Of a stretch of 64,000 bases of DNA, positions 1 to 7,796 are shown one piece after another (within the stretch, counting starts at the first letter, position 1; each line of letters starts with the position of its first letter). The position numbers were made by a program, and so were the translations under genes. The notes beneath the pieces were generated by a model, which did no database searches, was not told the origin of the DNA, and worked only from the letters and a program-made list of their open reading frames with translations. The stretch comes from an uncultured Eubacteriales bacterium (GTDB lineage Bacteria > Bacillota > Clostridia > Christensenellales > Aristaeellaceae). The stretch is from assembly GCA_902764915.1 (NCBI GenBank), contig CACWXY010000001.1, positions 1-64,000 on the forward strand. Reading direction: 5' to 3'.

Positions 1-426
1 ATCAGTATCTTCATACATATCTGCCTCGCCGAAATCTACTTGCGCGCATCCGGGTTCCCAGACCAGTTCCTGTGTCCCTGTAGTTCGGCTATCATTCCGA
101 AGCCGCTTAACATATTTCTGAACCGCATCATAACTTCCCGTGTATCCCTCCTCATCTCTCAGCCGTTCGAAAATCCGTTTTGCCGTGTGCCACTGCTTCT
201 TCCAGTGTTTCTTGTCTTCTTCCAGATATCCCAGAATTTTGTCATTGAACGGAGCAACTATTGAGCTGCGTCCAATCTTGACCGGCGGTGTCGGGGAGAA
301 GTCATCTTTCTCCAGGTACTTGACGATTGTCTTGGGATCAGATTTGGTTAATTCGTGGATTTCTGAAATTTTGTATCCACTTTTGGCCAAATCTCTGATA
401 AGATTGATCTGGGTCATGTTGAGCAT
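1..426 (-). CDS. istA: IS21-family transposase IstA, N-terminal part (runs off window)
   Basis: Reading leftward from an ATG at 424-426 with GGAGGAAAGG upstream, the frame is open to the window edge (142 codons). It begins MLNMTQINLIRDLAKSG, an IS21-type helix-turn-helix (KISEIHELTKSDPKTIVKYL). A linker with GYTGSYDAVQKYVKRLR follows, then AQVDFGEAD, which holds the first acidic residue of the DDE transposase core. The family protein is about 400-500 aa, so roughly the first third is visible; the rest of istA and the istB ATPase should lie before base 1. The element end falls between the start codon and about base 520. A tyrosine-recombinase relic abuts it, so the element probably inserted into or beside that gene. 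Confidence 0.8.
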   Translation of the reverse strand, partial: MLNMTQINLIRDLAKSGYKISEIHELTKSDPKTIVKYLEKDDFSPTPPVKIGRSSIVAPFNDKILGYLEEDKKHWKKQWHTAKRIFERLRDEEGYTGSYDAVQKYVKRLRNDSRTTGTQELVWEPGCAQVDFGEADMYEDTD

Positions 427-494
427 TTCCTTTCCTCCTTCGTCTAAGGTTGGTCCCTGAGACAAAGGATATTTTCCGATTTTCGGTATAACCA

Positions 495-668
495 TTATAC
501 GCTACGCATGCAGACAATAGATGCAAGGTTTACGGTTCGAATTCCTGCCTTGGTTTTGGGTGAATTCTTGCGGATAGTTCCCACGCCTGCAACCTTGACA
601 GCAGTTGCATTGATATGAACCATGTAGCCTTCAATATCGGACCAGTTCAAATCCAGGCACTTCGACAT
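495..668 (-). pseudogene. Tyrosine recombinase (integrase) fragment cut at the IS21 end
   Basis: A 57-codon open frame reads LDLNWSDIEGYMVHI, then IRKNSPKTKAGIRTVNLA. This is the signature at the start of phage-integrase catalytic domains (GL.WSDID...I.I...PKTKAS.RTV.L), just after the catalytic Arg region. No N-terminal core-binding domain precedes it. Homology stops near base 520, where the IS21 end begins, so the remainder with the RHRY-type C-terminal catalytic residues is missing. The frame is open by chance for a few codons past the junction. This is a relic of an integrative element, with its 3' part removed or displaced by the insertion sequence. Confidence 0.55.
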
Positions 669-669
669 T

Positions 670-708
670 CCTGAGAAGCTTTGAAAATAATAGCTTCTCA
701 GGTTTTTT
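670..708 (+). terminator. Rho-independent terminator, plus strand
   Basis: An 11-bp perfect stem (670-680 pairs with 692-702) closes an 11-nt loop and is followed by six T (703-708). No intact plus-strand gene lies upstream inside the window, so it probably belonged to a gene lost when this zone decayed. Confidence 0.6.
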
Positions 709-900
709 GTCTTCTGAAATAGGCATCTCTGTCCCGGGGAAACTTCTCATTTTCAAGCATTGTTCAATGTCGTTCAGAATACATGAACAAAGATTGACAT
801 TATGGAGAAGATTTAGCTGTGTTTCTCCGCCACACTCAGCGCCGAAAATCGCAACCTTGTCTACACCTGTACTGTCTCTCGCTTGCAGGCGTGCATCGAT
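700..900 (-). pseudogene. Possible fragment of a nucleotide-binding / sugar-modifying protein
   Basis: On the minus strand an open stretch without a plausible start codon reads VDKVAIFGAECGGETQLNLL followed by NLCSCILNDIEQ and later GTEMPISEDKKPEKL. It resembles the Rossmann-like beginning of proteins with the pattern VxIFGAGxGGE...LL...xxFIDND...G.PVISPEEL, found in glycan-biosynthesis and methyltransferase proteins. A TAA stop sits just upstream and the frame is lost into the integrase relic, so it is at best a remnant. The assignment rests on pattern resemblance only. Confidence 0.25.
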
Positions 901-911
901 AATATGGGAAT

Positions 912-956
912 TTTAATCCCAAATACGTCAATGTTGTTGACATATTTGGGATTAAA
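912..956. repeat. 20-bp near-perfect inverted repeat
   Basis: The arms 912-931 and 937-956 are complementary at 19 of 20 positions around a 5-nt spacer. The sequence is AT-rich, with TTTAATCCCAAATA in the left arm. No T-run follows, so it is not a typical terminator. It lies about 60 nt upstream of the small ORF at 1018. It could be an operator, a 5' hairpin of that transcript, or a small mobile-element remnant. Confidence 0.6.
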
Positions 957-1017
957 TATTACAATTTCATCGTAAACATTTCTGCTGATCGTAATATATG
1001 CTGAAAGGAGGATCTCT

Positions 1018-1188
1018 ATGGACCATCCATCCAATAATGATTCGCTATATGACGATTCCGGCAGTATGGTATCAGCAGTCCTGCTCCTGCCCATGCAGCA
1101 AGATGTGCGATCCTGTCTGATCCGCCTGATTCTCCATTTTATGGGAGCCTTGCCGGAAAAGAACGCTCTTGAAAGCACCCCTACGTGA
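1018..1188 (+). CDS. Small hypothetical protein, 56 aa
   Basis: ATG at 1018 is preceded by AAAGGAGGATCTCT, an excellent ribosome binding site. The frame ends in TGA at 1186-1188, and a strong terminator follows 16 nt later. The product begins MDHPSNNDSLYDDSG and has a hydrophobic middle (MVSAVLLLP, later LIRLILHFMGAL) with a polar, charged end (PEKNALESTPT). I recognise no family. The combination of ribosome binding site, ORF and terminator supports a real expressed unit. The product could be a small membrane-associated peptide, or the ORF could be a leader peptide. It lies in a decayed accessory zone, so it may itself be a remnant. Confidence 0.45.
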   Translation: MDHPSNNDSLYDDSGSMVSAVLLLPMQQDVRSCLIRLILHFMGALPEKNALESTPT

Positions 1189-1204
1189 CAATCAATCTGT
1201 GAAA

Positions 1205-1237
1205 AGAACCGCAGTGCAGATCTGCGGTTCTTTTTTT
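1205..1237 (+). terminator. Rho-independent terminator of the 56-aa ORF
   Basis: A 10-bp perfect stem (1205-1214 with 1222-1231) and a 7-nt loop are followed by a run of T to 1237. It ends the transcript of the small ORF at 1018-1188. Confidence 0.75.
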
Positions 1238-1579
1238 GTGCTTGGCATAATGTGCCAATACAATGATAATGAAGTTCCAATACCCCGGTAAAATGTATTC
1301 CCGTGCATTCAAAACAAGCGTTGTACAGCAGCATTTGCATATGCTAGCAGGACCTGATGATAAACATCTTGAACCTGTTTTGCCTGTTCTTTGCCTTATT
1401 CAATCTCAGAATGATGCACAATTCTCATTGAAGCGTATGAGTATAAAAGTGCTGTCTGTCAACTTTCTCTTCTCCGTCCGCCTGGTGCATCAAAGGAACC
1501 GCAGGCTAGCGCAGATCATACTTCCCGTATGCGCCAATCACTCATTTGGGTTTTTGCCTGCTCTCTGAACAGACTATTC
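1238..1579. other. Non-coding or decayed stretch
   Basis: No ORF with a credible start site or recognisable product is visible between the small ORF terminator and the TetR remnant. The stretch presumably carries the promoter of the TetR gene, but no convincing -35/-10 pair was found. Confidence 0.4.
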
Positions 1580-2146
1580 ATGTGGCGCAAAAACATAAAA
1601 CGTAAACCTGCGAAAGAAATTCTGGTCGACTCCTTCTGCGAAATCGCTGAAAGCAAGGATGTTGATAGAATTTCCGTGAAGGATATCACAGATAACTACG
1701 GCAATTCGACTGCCTCTTTCTACCGCCAGTTCAGAGACAAACAAATAATCTGGGCACATACACAGATGGTTGCAAAAGCCATGAATCAGATCGGCAGAGA
1801 CGGTTATGAAAGGAATCAATACCCTCCTGGAGCGTGCCCGGCTCTTTGAAAAAACCGCAATCTGCTAGCCAACCTGCTTCTGCATACTTCCAACCACGAT
1901 GCATTTATCCCTCACATGACGGAAATCAATTATCAGGTACTCAGGTTCTGCCTTTTCTCTGTTACCGGCCGGAAAGAGCTCGATCTTTCGCTGGATCTGC
2001 ACACACGCATGTACTGTATGGGAACCGTCTGTCTGACCTGTGAATGGATTCTGGGCCGGTACAACATATCCGCGGATACGCTCGCACAAGCATATGAGGA
2101 TGCCCTTCCTCTCCCTTTGTGCTCTTTGCTGCTGAAAAGTAAGTGA
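1580..2146 (+). pseudogene. TetR/AcrR-family regulator with two compensating frameshifts
   Basis: From ATG 1580 the frame reads KRKPAKEILVDSFCEIAES, then RISVKDITDNYGNSTASFYR and QFRDKQ, a TetR-type DNA-binding domain. Near 1820 the homologous reading moves one frame (TLLERARLFEK). Near 1850 it returns to the original frame (NRNLLANLLLHTSNHDAFI) and continues to a stop at 2146 (C-terminal ligand domain, TetR_C type). The changes look like one extra T near AATCAATAC and one missing A in the GAAAAAACC run, about 32 nt apart. Between them the original frame meets TGA at 1847. As written, only an 89-codon truncated protein is made. It sits upstream of the redox operon and may once have controlled it. 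Sequencing error cannot be excluded. Confidence 0.65.
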
Positions 2147-2519
2147 AACAAATGAATACTTCATCGATTATGAATTGATGGCATATCCGAGTCTCCTATA
2201 ATCAGAGCTGGATCGCATCGTTCTACAGCACCCATCGGAATGAATAATCAGGGAAGTCATGCATTTCTGCAATCATGGGTAAAAGGCTGCTCCCGACAAT
2301 TCACAGCAGCAAGCCATTCAGACACAGATGCTCAGGCAACAGAGTCCTGGCAAGCCAGACGACAGGTGCATGGTCGCATCCGATGAAGAAGGAAAATGCA
2401 TGCAGAAAAGCAAATGACTGTCTGTGCTTGACGCAGCACTGAAGGCTGCATGAAAGAGCCATTCTGTTTTTCTCTTCTATTCCTGCTTCAAGGAAACCAT
2501 CCTGGAATATCAAAAAACC
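2147..2519. other. Non-coding stretch before the redox operon
   Basis: The roughly 700 bases between the TetR remnant and the glutathione peroxidase hold no ORF I can support. Short open frames here lack ribosome binding sites and family resemblance. The downstream half carries the promoter candidate at 2520-2547. Confidence 0.4.
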
Positions 2520-2547
2520 TTGACGACGGTCGTCCGGCCTATATACA
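2520..2547 (+). promoter_or_regulatory. Candidate promoter with a palindrome over the -35 region
   Basis: TTGACG (2520-2525) and TATACA (2542-2547) are separated by 16 nt. The -35 overlaps GACGAC-G-GTCGTC, a 13-bp palindrome that could be an operator, for example for the nearby TetR-family protein. The first operon start codon is about 300 nt downstream, so the leader would be long and the assignment is tentative. Confidence 0.3.
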
Positions 2548-2854
2548 GTATGTCATATTGATGGTATGATATGAGTACGTTACCATGAATAAGGTGAATG
2601 AGGCAGGCCATTCACCTGAAGTCCGGTACTTGGCAGTCATTTTCCCGAACCGTTCCACAAGCCTGGTATATCAGCAGACCCATTCTGTCAGCAACGAACG
2701 AAGACTCTTTCTCTCACGAAACCTCAGAGAGCCCTGCAGAAGAAAGCACTGGCTGTTCCCTGCACGATGCATGACTGTCTCGGTTTTTCAGCAATTGCAA
2801 GGAAACCATTCAAGCAGTTATGGGATAAAGCACTAACAGAAATGGAGGAAAAAC

Positions 2855-3394
2855 ATGATCTACGATTACACTGTTACAACAGGAACGGGCGAGCCACTCC
2901 CCCTTTCCAATTACCAGGGCAAAGTAATCCTGGTGGTCAATACCGCTACCGGCTGCGGGTTTACTCCGCAATATGCTCCTATTGAGCAGATGTACAGGGA
3001 TTATCATGAAAAAGGCCTGGAGATCCTGGATATCCCCTGCAACCAGTTCGGTGGTCAGGCACCGGGAACCGACGAAGAAATCCATGAATTCTGTACAATG
3101 CACTTCAATACCACTTTCCCGCAGATGAAGAAAGCAGACGTAAACGGTGATAATGAACTGCCTCTATACACCTATCTGAAATCACAGAAGGGGTTTGAAG
3201 GTTTCAGCGAGCATCCTTACAAAGCACTTCTGGAGAAGATGTTCTCAGAAAAGGATCCGGACTGGGACAAGAAGTCTGATATCAAATGGAATTTCACAAA
3301 GTTTCTCATTGACAGGAAAGGGCAGGTTGTGGCCCGTTTTGAGCCCACCGCAGACATGGCAGATGTGGAAGGATGTGTAAAGTCACTATTGTGA
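2855..3394 (+). CDS. Glutathione peroxidase family (thiol peroxidase)
   Basis: This cytoplasmic peroxidase reduces H2O2 or organic hydroperoxides using thiols, in bacteria often thioredoxin. Its 179 aa match the usual monomeric size. The catalytic set is visible: Cys34 in NTATGCGFTPQY (Cys, not selenocysteine), Gln68 in PCNQFGGQ, and Trp145-Asn146 in KWNFTKF. The start at 2855 has AAATGGAGGAAAAAC upstream. It is the first gene of a five-gene unit with an MBL/rubredoxin protein, a flavodoxin-like protein, a radical SAM protein and a small membrane peptide, consistent with a peroxide or redox stress role in an anaerobe. The broken TetR gene upstream may have been its regulator. Confidence 0.9.
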   Translation: MIYDYTVTTGTGEPLPLSNYQGKVILVVNTATGCGFTPQYAPIEQMYRDYHEKGLEILDIPCNQFGGQAPGTDEEIHEFCTMHFNTTFPQMKKADVNGDNELPLYTYLKSQKGFEGFSEHPYKALLEKMFSEKDPDWDKKSDIKWNFTKFLIDRKGQVVARFEPTADMADVEGCVKSLL

Positions 3395-3411
3395 AAGGGG
3401 AAAATACACAT

Positions 3412-4354
3412 ATGACAATCAAGGCTGTCAAATTCCGCAAAGACGGTTTCTATTCCCAGCCCTTCGCTTTCGGCGGAGAAGAAGGCATGGACCCGTTTGA
3501 CAAAAAACATTCGCTACCGCGGAAGTCTTCAGAACTACCTGATTGATACCGGCGATGAAGTCATCCTGGTTGACACAGGTCTTCCTGCCGGCACACCCGA
3601 AGAAGTCCCTGATGAGAACAGCCTGGCTTATACAGGGAAAGATATCTGCAGCTATATGGAAGCACTGTCTGCTCTGGGCTACTGTCCAGAACAGGTCACC
3701 CGGATTCTTCTGACACATAAGCACAGCGATCATTCCGGAGAGCTTCGTTCCTTTCCTCATGCCAGAATATATGTGAATGCCGATGAAATGTCCGCCGATG
3801 AACTTCTCGGAATCGATTCACTTATTCCCGTTCATTTTACCGACGGCGCATATCACAATTTCCCCGCCTGCCAGAATATCAGGGACGGTATCTACTTCAT
3901 ACAAGCCAAAGGGCATACAAACGGTAACAGCATCGTAATCGTGGAAAATGACGGCCTTTTTTACATGATTCACGGTGATATTACCTATGTGGATGAAGCA
4001 CTGTATGCAAATAAGCTCTCCGTAGTCTATGATGATCTGCCCGCAGCCCGTGAAACCATGGATCGCGTGCGTGATTTCATTCGCCAGAATCCCACTGTCT
4101 ACTGCGGCACGCATACCCCGCAGGGCTACGAAAACCTGGAAGAAAAGCGGGTGATGGACCTGGATCACCCGGTAGAGACTGTATGGCCGGTGCTTGACTT
4201 TACCTCTCATGCTGCTACCGGACAGTATATCTGCTCTATCTGCGGCTATGTCTATGATCCTGATGAGCATGACGGTGTTGCTTTCACAGATCTGCCCGAG
4301 GATTGGAAATGCCCGCGCTGCAGACAACCCAAAGAAAAATTCAACCGTGCCTAA
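3412..4354 (+). CDS. MBL-fold hydrolase/oxidoreductase with C-terminal rubredoxin, frameshifted near 3500
   Basis: The natural start is ATG 3412 (AAAGGGGAAAATACACAT upstream). Its frame gives MTIKAVKFRKDGFYSQPF and continues to GMDPFD. At the six-A run near 3501-3506 the reading must move one base to continue as NIRYRGSLQNYLIDTGD; a five-A run would restore one frame. The downstream frame alone (about 285 codons from TTG 3497) runs to 4354. It holds the metallo-beta-lactamase signature THKHSDHSG and a C-terminal rubredoxin (CSICGYVYDPDEHDG ... DWKCPRC), with two CxxC pairs binding one iron. The architecture suggests electron transfer in a peroxide- or NO-type detoxification unit. It lacks the flavodoxin domain of classical FprA, but a separate flavodoxin-like gene follows. 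The frameshift may be a real lesion, slippage or an assembly error. Confidence 0.8.
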
Positions 4355-4375
4355 GAATCCGAAAGGATGTTCACA

Positions 4376-5020
4376 ATGGAAAACCAGAAGCGAATCATTG
4401 TTGTCAACGCCGGCCCCAGAAAAGGCTGGAATACAGACAGCCTGCTAACGGAAGCCGCCAGAGGCGCTGAATCCATGGGTGCTGTCACAGACCGGTTTGA
4501 TCTTTTCCGGCTGGAGCGCTATACCGGCTGCATTTCCTGTTTTGGATGCAAAAAGATCAGGAATCAGGGCCGATGCATGTGCAGAGATGGCCTTACGCCT
4601 GTACTGGATGCCATCCGGTCATCAGACGGTTTGATCATCGGTTCTCCCAATTATCTGAGCGAATTGACAGCTTCGTTTCGTGCACTGTACGAACGTCTGA
4701 TCTTTCAGAACCTGACCTATAACTTGGAAAACCCCTGCTGCAATACGCATCCCATTCCGGTCCTCCTGATCATGACCAGCAACGCACCTGACACAGGCTA
4801 TACCGGACTTATACAGAGCTATCAGCAGACACTGTCCCGTTTTGTCGGACCGACGGAAGTCCTGATCAGTGGAAACACGCTCCAGCTAAAGGATTACAGC
4901 AAAACCGACTGGGAATGGTCCATGTTCAATCCGCAGCAGAAGATCGAAAGACATGAAACGGTATTCCCGTTGGAGTGCAAAAAAGCATTTGATCTGGGCG
5001 CCGCACTGGCCAGAAAGTGA
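4376..5020 (+). CDS. Flavodoxin-like NAD(P)H-dependent oxidoreductase (FMN reductase family)
   Basis: The 214-aa protein begins KRIIVVNAGPRKGWNTDSL, an FMN-phosphate-binding loop after a first beta strand. GCISCFGCKKIRNQGRCMC follows, the cysteine-containing insert of iron-sulfur flavoproteins and multimeric flavodoxin WrbA-like reductases. DGLIIGSPNYLSELTASFR is the second flavin-contact segment. ATG 4376 is preferred over 4367 because AAAGGA lies about 9 nt before it. It is 21 nt downstream of the rubredoxin gene and 12 nt before the radical SAM gene, so it is co-transcribed. It probably supplies or relays electrons within the redox operon. Whether the Cys cluster binds an Fe-S centre cannot be judged here. 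Confidence 0.8.
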   Translation: MENQKRIIVVNAGPRKGWNTDSLLTEAARGAESMGAVTDRFDLFRLERYTGCISCFGCKKIRNQGRCMCRDGLTPVLDAIRSSDGLIIGSPNYLSELTASFRALYERLIFQNLTYNLENPCCNTHPIPVLLIMTSNAPDTGYTGLIQSYQQTLSRFVGPTEVLISGNTLQLKDYSKTDWEWSMFNPQQKIERHETVFPLECKKAFDLGAALARK

Positions 5021-5032
5021 GAGCATCGCATC

Positions 5033-6157
5033 ATGAATCAGGATCCGAACACATTCGATATTCAGGAATACATGACACATGGCGTGGAGCGTGTTGTGTC
5101 CGACGCTCTCAAAGCGACCCTTCGAAACCCAAGGGAGAGCGCTTTTATGGTGCAGTTTGCTGCTGCCAGCAGAGCGGCTTCCAAAAAACGCCGAAAAGCC
5201 GAAAATGCCGGTGAGCACATCCCGCCCTTCCTGATTGCCAGCATCACCAGCCAGTGTAATCTGCACTGCGCCGGCTGCTATTCACGTTGCAATCATGCCA
5301 CGGTGGACACTGCTCCCGTCAGTCAGCTGACAGGAGAAGAATGGCTGCGCATCTTTGATGAAGCCGATGATCTGGGTATCAGCTTTATTCTGTTGGCAGG
5401 CGGGGAACCCATGCTTCGCAGAGACATTATCGAAGCTGCCGGCAGTAAGCCGAAGATTCTTTTTCCGATCTTTACCAATGGCACATATATCGACAGGCCC
5501 TATTTCGAACTGTTCGATCGCTGTCGTAATCTGATTCCCATCATGAGCATCGAAGGAGAAAAAGCCACCACTGACGCCCGTCGCGGAACCGGTATCTATG
5601 ACCGCCTGATAGCCAACATGGACGAGCTGCAAAGGCGTGGGCTGATATTCGGTGCATCCGTTACAGTCACAACAGAGAACATTAGGGAGGTTTCCTCCGA
5701 TGCTTTCCTGCAGAAGCTCTCTCAGCGCGGCTGCAAGGCTGTGATATTCGTTGAGTTTGTTCCGGTTACTGATGAAAGTCAGGAACTGGCACCGGGCGAT
5801 GCGGAGCGTGCATACCTGCAGGATGAAATCGCACGGTTGCGCCGCGATCACCCCGAGATGGTCTATATTTCCTTCCCGGGCGATGAAAAAAGCTCCGGAG
5901 GCTGTGTGGCAGCCGGACGTGGTTTCTTCCACATTAACTCGCACGGCGGTGCAGAGCCCTGTCCTTTCTCTCCCTATTCCGATGTCAATATCAGGAATAC
6001 ATCCCTTCGCGATGCACTGCACTCCCCGCTTTTCCTGGCCTTGCAGAAAGACGGTATCCTGCTGGATGATCACAACGGCGGCTGTGTCCTGCATGAGAAG
6101 CGGGAACAGGTAGAAATGCTTCTGCGACAGAAGAAAAAACATAAGGAAGGAGAATAA
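5033..6157 (+). CDS. Radical SAM protein with SPASM-like C-terminus
   Basis: The 374-aa protein carries the radical SAM motif CNLHCAGC (Cys75, Cys79, Cys82) after a roughly 70-residue N-terminal extension. LAGGEPMLR follows, the GGE motif that contacts S-adenosylmethionine. The C-terminal part has GGCVAAGRGFFHINSHGG and AEPCPFSPYSD, then NGGCVLHEKRE. These cysteines suggest one auxiliary Fe-S cluster of the reduced SPASM or twitch type. Such proteins modify peptides, activate enzymes or mature cofactors; the substrate is unknown. It lies at the end of the redox operon, followed 4 nt later by a 49-aa membrane peptide gene. That coupling makes the peptide a candidate partner, though nothing proves it is the substrate. 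Confidence 0.85.
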   Translation: MNQDPNTFDIQEYMTHGVERVVSDALKATLRNPRESAFMVQFAAASRAASKKRRKAENAGEHIPPFLIASITSQCNLHCAGCYSRCNHATVDTAPVSQLTGEEWLRIFDEADDLGISFILLAGGEPMLRRDIIEAAGSKPKILFPIFTNGTYIDRPYFELFDRCRNLIPIMSIEGEKATTDARRGTGIYDRLIANMDELQRRGLIFGASVTVTTENIREVSSDAFLQKLSQRGCKAVIFVEFVPVTDESQELAPGDAERAYLQDEIARLRRDHPEMVYISFPGDEKSSGGCVAAGRGFFHINSHGGAEPCPFSPYSDVNIRNTSLRDALHSPLFLALQKDGILLDDHNGGCVLHEKREQVEMLLRQKKKHKEGE

Positions 6158-6161
6158 GAAA

Positions 6162-6311
6162 ATGTCTGCTATTGCATGGATCATTATACTGCTTCTGGTG
6201 TGCTGCTGCTTTTCCCATCGTCGTGTCATTCTCGCACTGATCAGACATGAGCCAATGCCCAAAGCACCCAAATGGCATTTCTGGATTAAGGAAGAAAACC
6301 GAAAACACTGA
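6162..6311 (+). CDS. 49-aa single-span membrane peptide, last gene of the redox operon
   Basis: ATG 6162 follows GGAAGGAGAATAAGAAA and lies 4 nt after the radical SAM stop. The product starts with a hydrophobic segment (AIAWIIILLLVCCCFS) with three consecutive cysteines at its end. A short basic tail follows (HRRVILALIRHEP, KAPKWHFWIKEENRKH). The topology looks like an N-terminal anchor with a cytoplasmic basic and aromatic tail. Tight coupling with the radical SAM gene and the terminator just after it show that it is a genuine operon member. Function is unknown; it may be a membrane tether for the radical SAM or flavodoxin-like protein. Confidence 0.7.
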   Translation: MSAIAWIIILLLVCCCFSHRRVILALIRHEPMPKAPKWHFWIKEENRKH

Positions 6312-6330
6312 TGCGCCCTCGCGTCACAAA

Positions 6331-6372
6331 AAGTGCCCGATGCTGGCAGCCAGCCATGCATCGGGCGCTTTC
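6331..6372. terminator. Bidirectional terminator between converging operons
   Basis: A 13-nt stem with one mismatch (6331-6343 with 6358-6370) is flanked by A-rich sequence on the left and TTTCC on the right. It lies between the end of the redox operon (plus) and the MATE gene (minus), so it can stop both. Confidence 0.65.
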
Positions 6373-6411
6373 CGTTCTCCTGCCCGGAATCGTTCCTGTT
6401 TTTCTTCATTA

Positions 6412-7788
6412 TTATGCATTGCTTGCCCGGATCTTCTTCATCCATTTCCTGCTGCGAAGCCGGAAGATACACCATACGCATTTGATCACCTGATCAATCT
6501 TGAGCATAGCGTAGATCCAGAAAGGCGTCCAGTGCAGTACAAAAGCTGCCAGCATACCCAGCGGTATTGATGCAACCCAGAGAAAGAGAATATCACCTGC
6601 CATCAGAAAACGGGTATCGCCTCCAGCCCGCAGAACGCCTTTGGTAAGCACAGAGTTCATAGCCTGAAAAATCACAATAAAGCCTATCGCGTCCATAAGC
6701 TGCCAGGCAATCGCCCTGGTTTCCTCCGAAACCTTGTAATACTGGATCAGCGGCCCACGCACAAGAAGAATCACGACAGCAGCTACACATCCAAGAACCA
6801 GGCCCAGTCCCAGGAAGGTATAGCCCTGTCTCTGTGCCTTTTCCATATTGCCCTCTCCCATAGTGTGCCCCGTAATGATGCCACTGGCATGCGCCATTCC
6901 CTGTGTCAGAACAGAGGAAAGCTGCTGCACAATGGTTGTCACAGAATTAGCTGCCACAAAGGTTTCCCCGATGTGGCCCATTACCATGGCCACGGCATTA
7001 TTTCCCAGTGCCAGAAGACCATCACTGATGAAAACAGGAAGGCATATACGGATATACTCCCCCAGCAGGTCCCTGCACCGCATGCGAAGATGTTTCAGAC
7101 GATATCCGATCCGATTATCCCTGAAGAAAAAGTATCCGCATATAAAGAACAGTTCAAACAGTCTTGCAATCAGTGTTCCCAGCGCAGCCCCGGCAATCTC
7201 CATGCGCGGTGCGCCAAGATGGCCAAAGATGAACACCCAGTTGCAGAAGATGTTCATGAAAAAGGCAAAAATCGAGCTGAGAAGCGGAATGCGGACCTGT
7301 CCCACACTGCGCAGAACATTCGTACAGCTCAACGACAGTCCGATGCAGAAATATGTTGGCAGAAGCCACCGAAGATAGGTAACCCCATAGGTTATAATCG
7401 TATCCTCCGGTGTATACATCCGCATGACAATCCCTGGAAAGAAAAGAACGGCAAAGGTAAAAACGCTGGCCATTGCCACTGCAACGCGCAGCATTATCGT
7501 CACTGCTTTCTGCAGGGACGTCTTTTCCTTCATTCCCCAGAATCGCGCAGTCAGCACGGATGCCCCCATTCCAATCCCCATGCAGAAGATCTGGAACAGA
7601 TTGATAAACTGACCGCCAAGCGCAGAAGCAGAAAGCTGCGCATCCCCCATGCTGCTGAGCATAACCGTATCCATAAGATTGACGCCTACCGTAATCAGCT
7701 GCTGGGCAGATATGGGCAGCGCTATTGAGAGCATTTTTCGGTAAAATGCGCGATCCCCAAGATAGGCTTTCCACTGTGTCATTTTCAT
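6412..7788 (-). CDS. MATE-family multidrug/cation efflux transporter
   Basis: This 458-aa inner-membrane protein has about 12 hydrophobic segments. It starts MLSIALPISAQQLITVG and VNLMDTVMLSSMGDAQLSA, typical of the DinF/NorM-like MATE fold, and the two pseudo-repeats are visible (second half from about residue 230, IRICLPVFISDGLLALG). Such antiporters use Na+ or H+ gradients to export drugs or organic cations. It is 8 nt downstream of the GH2 glycosidase and is the last gene of the minus-strand operon from 12349 to 6412. Nothing in the sequence links its substrate to the neighbouring hydrolases. Confidence 0.9.
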   Translation of the reverse strand: MKMTQWKAYLGDRAFYRKMLSIALPISAQQLITVGVNLMDTVMLSSMGDAQLSASALGGQFINLFQIFCMGIGMGASVLTARFWGMKEKTSLQKAVTIMLRVAVAMASVFTFAVLFFPGIVMRMYTPEDTIITYGVTYLRWLLPTYFCIGLSLSCTNVLRSVGQVRIPLLSSIFAFFMNIFCNWVFIFGHLGAPRMEIAGAALGTLIARLFELFFICGYFFFRDNRIGYRLKHLRMRCRDLLGEYIRICLPVFISDGLLALGNNAVAMVMGHIGETFVAANSVTTIVQQLSSVLTQGMAHASGIITGHTMGEGNMEKAQRQGYTFLGLGLVLGCVAAVVILLVRGPLIQYYKVSEETRAIAWQLMDAIGFIVIFQAMNSVLTKGVLRAGGDTRFLMAGDILFLWVASIPLGMLAAFVLHWTPFWIYAMLKIDQVIKCVWCIFRLRSRKWMKKIRASNA

Positions 7789-7796
7789 TGTCTCCT

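Noticed and set aside
528-545. GGTTCGAATTCC, like a tRNA T-arm
   Set aside because: The flanking bases do not pair as a T-stem and the stretch encodes the GIRTV part of the integrase relic.
2585-2836. 83-codon frame before the peroxidase gene
   Set aside because: No Shine-Dalgarno, composition unlike a protein, and no family; more likely part of the untranslated leader.
5282-6481. A 399-codon open frame on the minus strand
   Set aside because: It is antisense to the radical SAM gene and runs through the terminator at 6331-6372.
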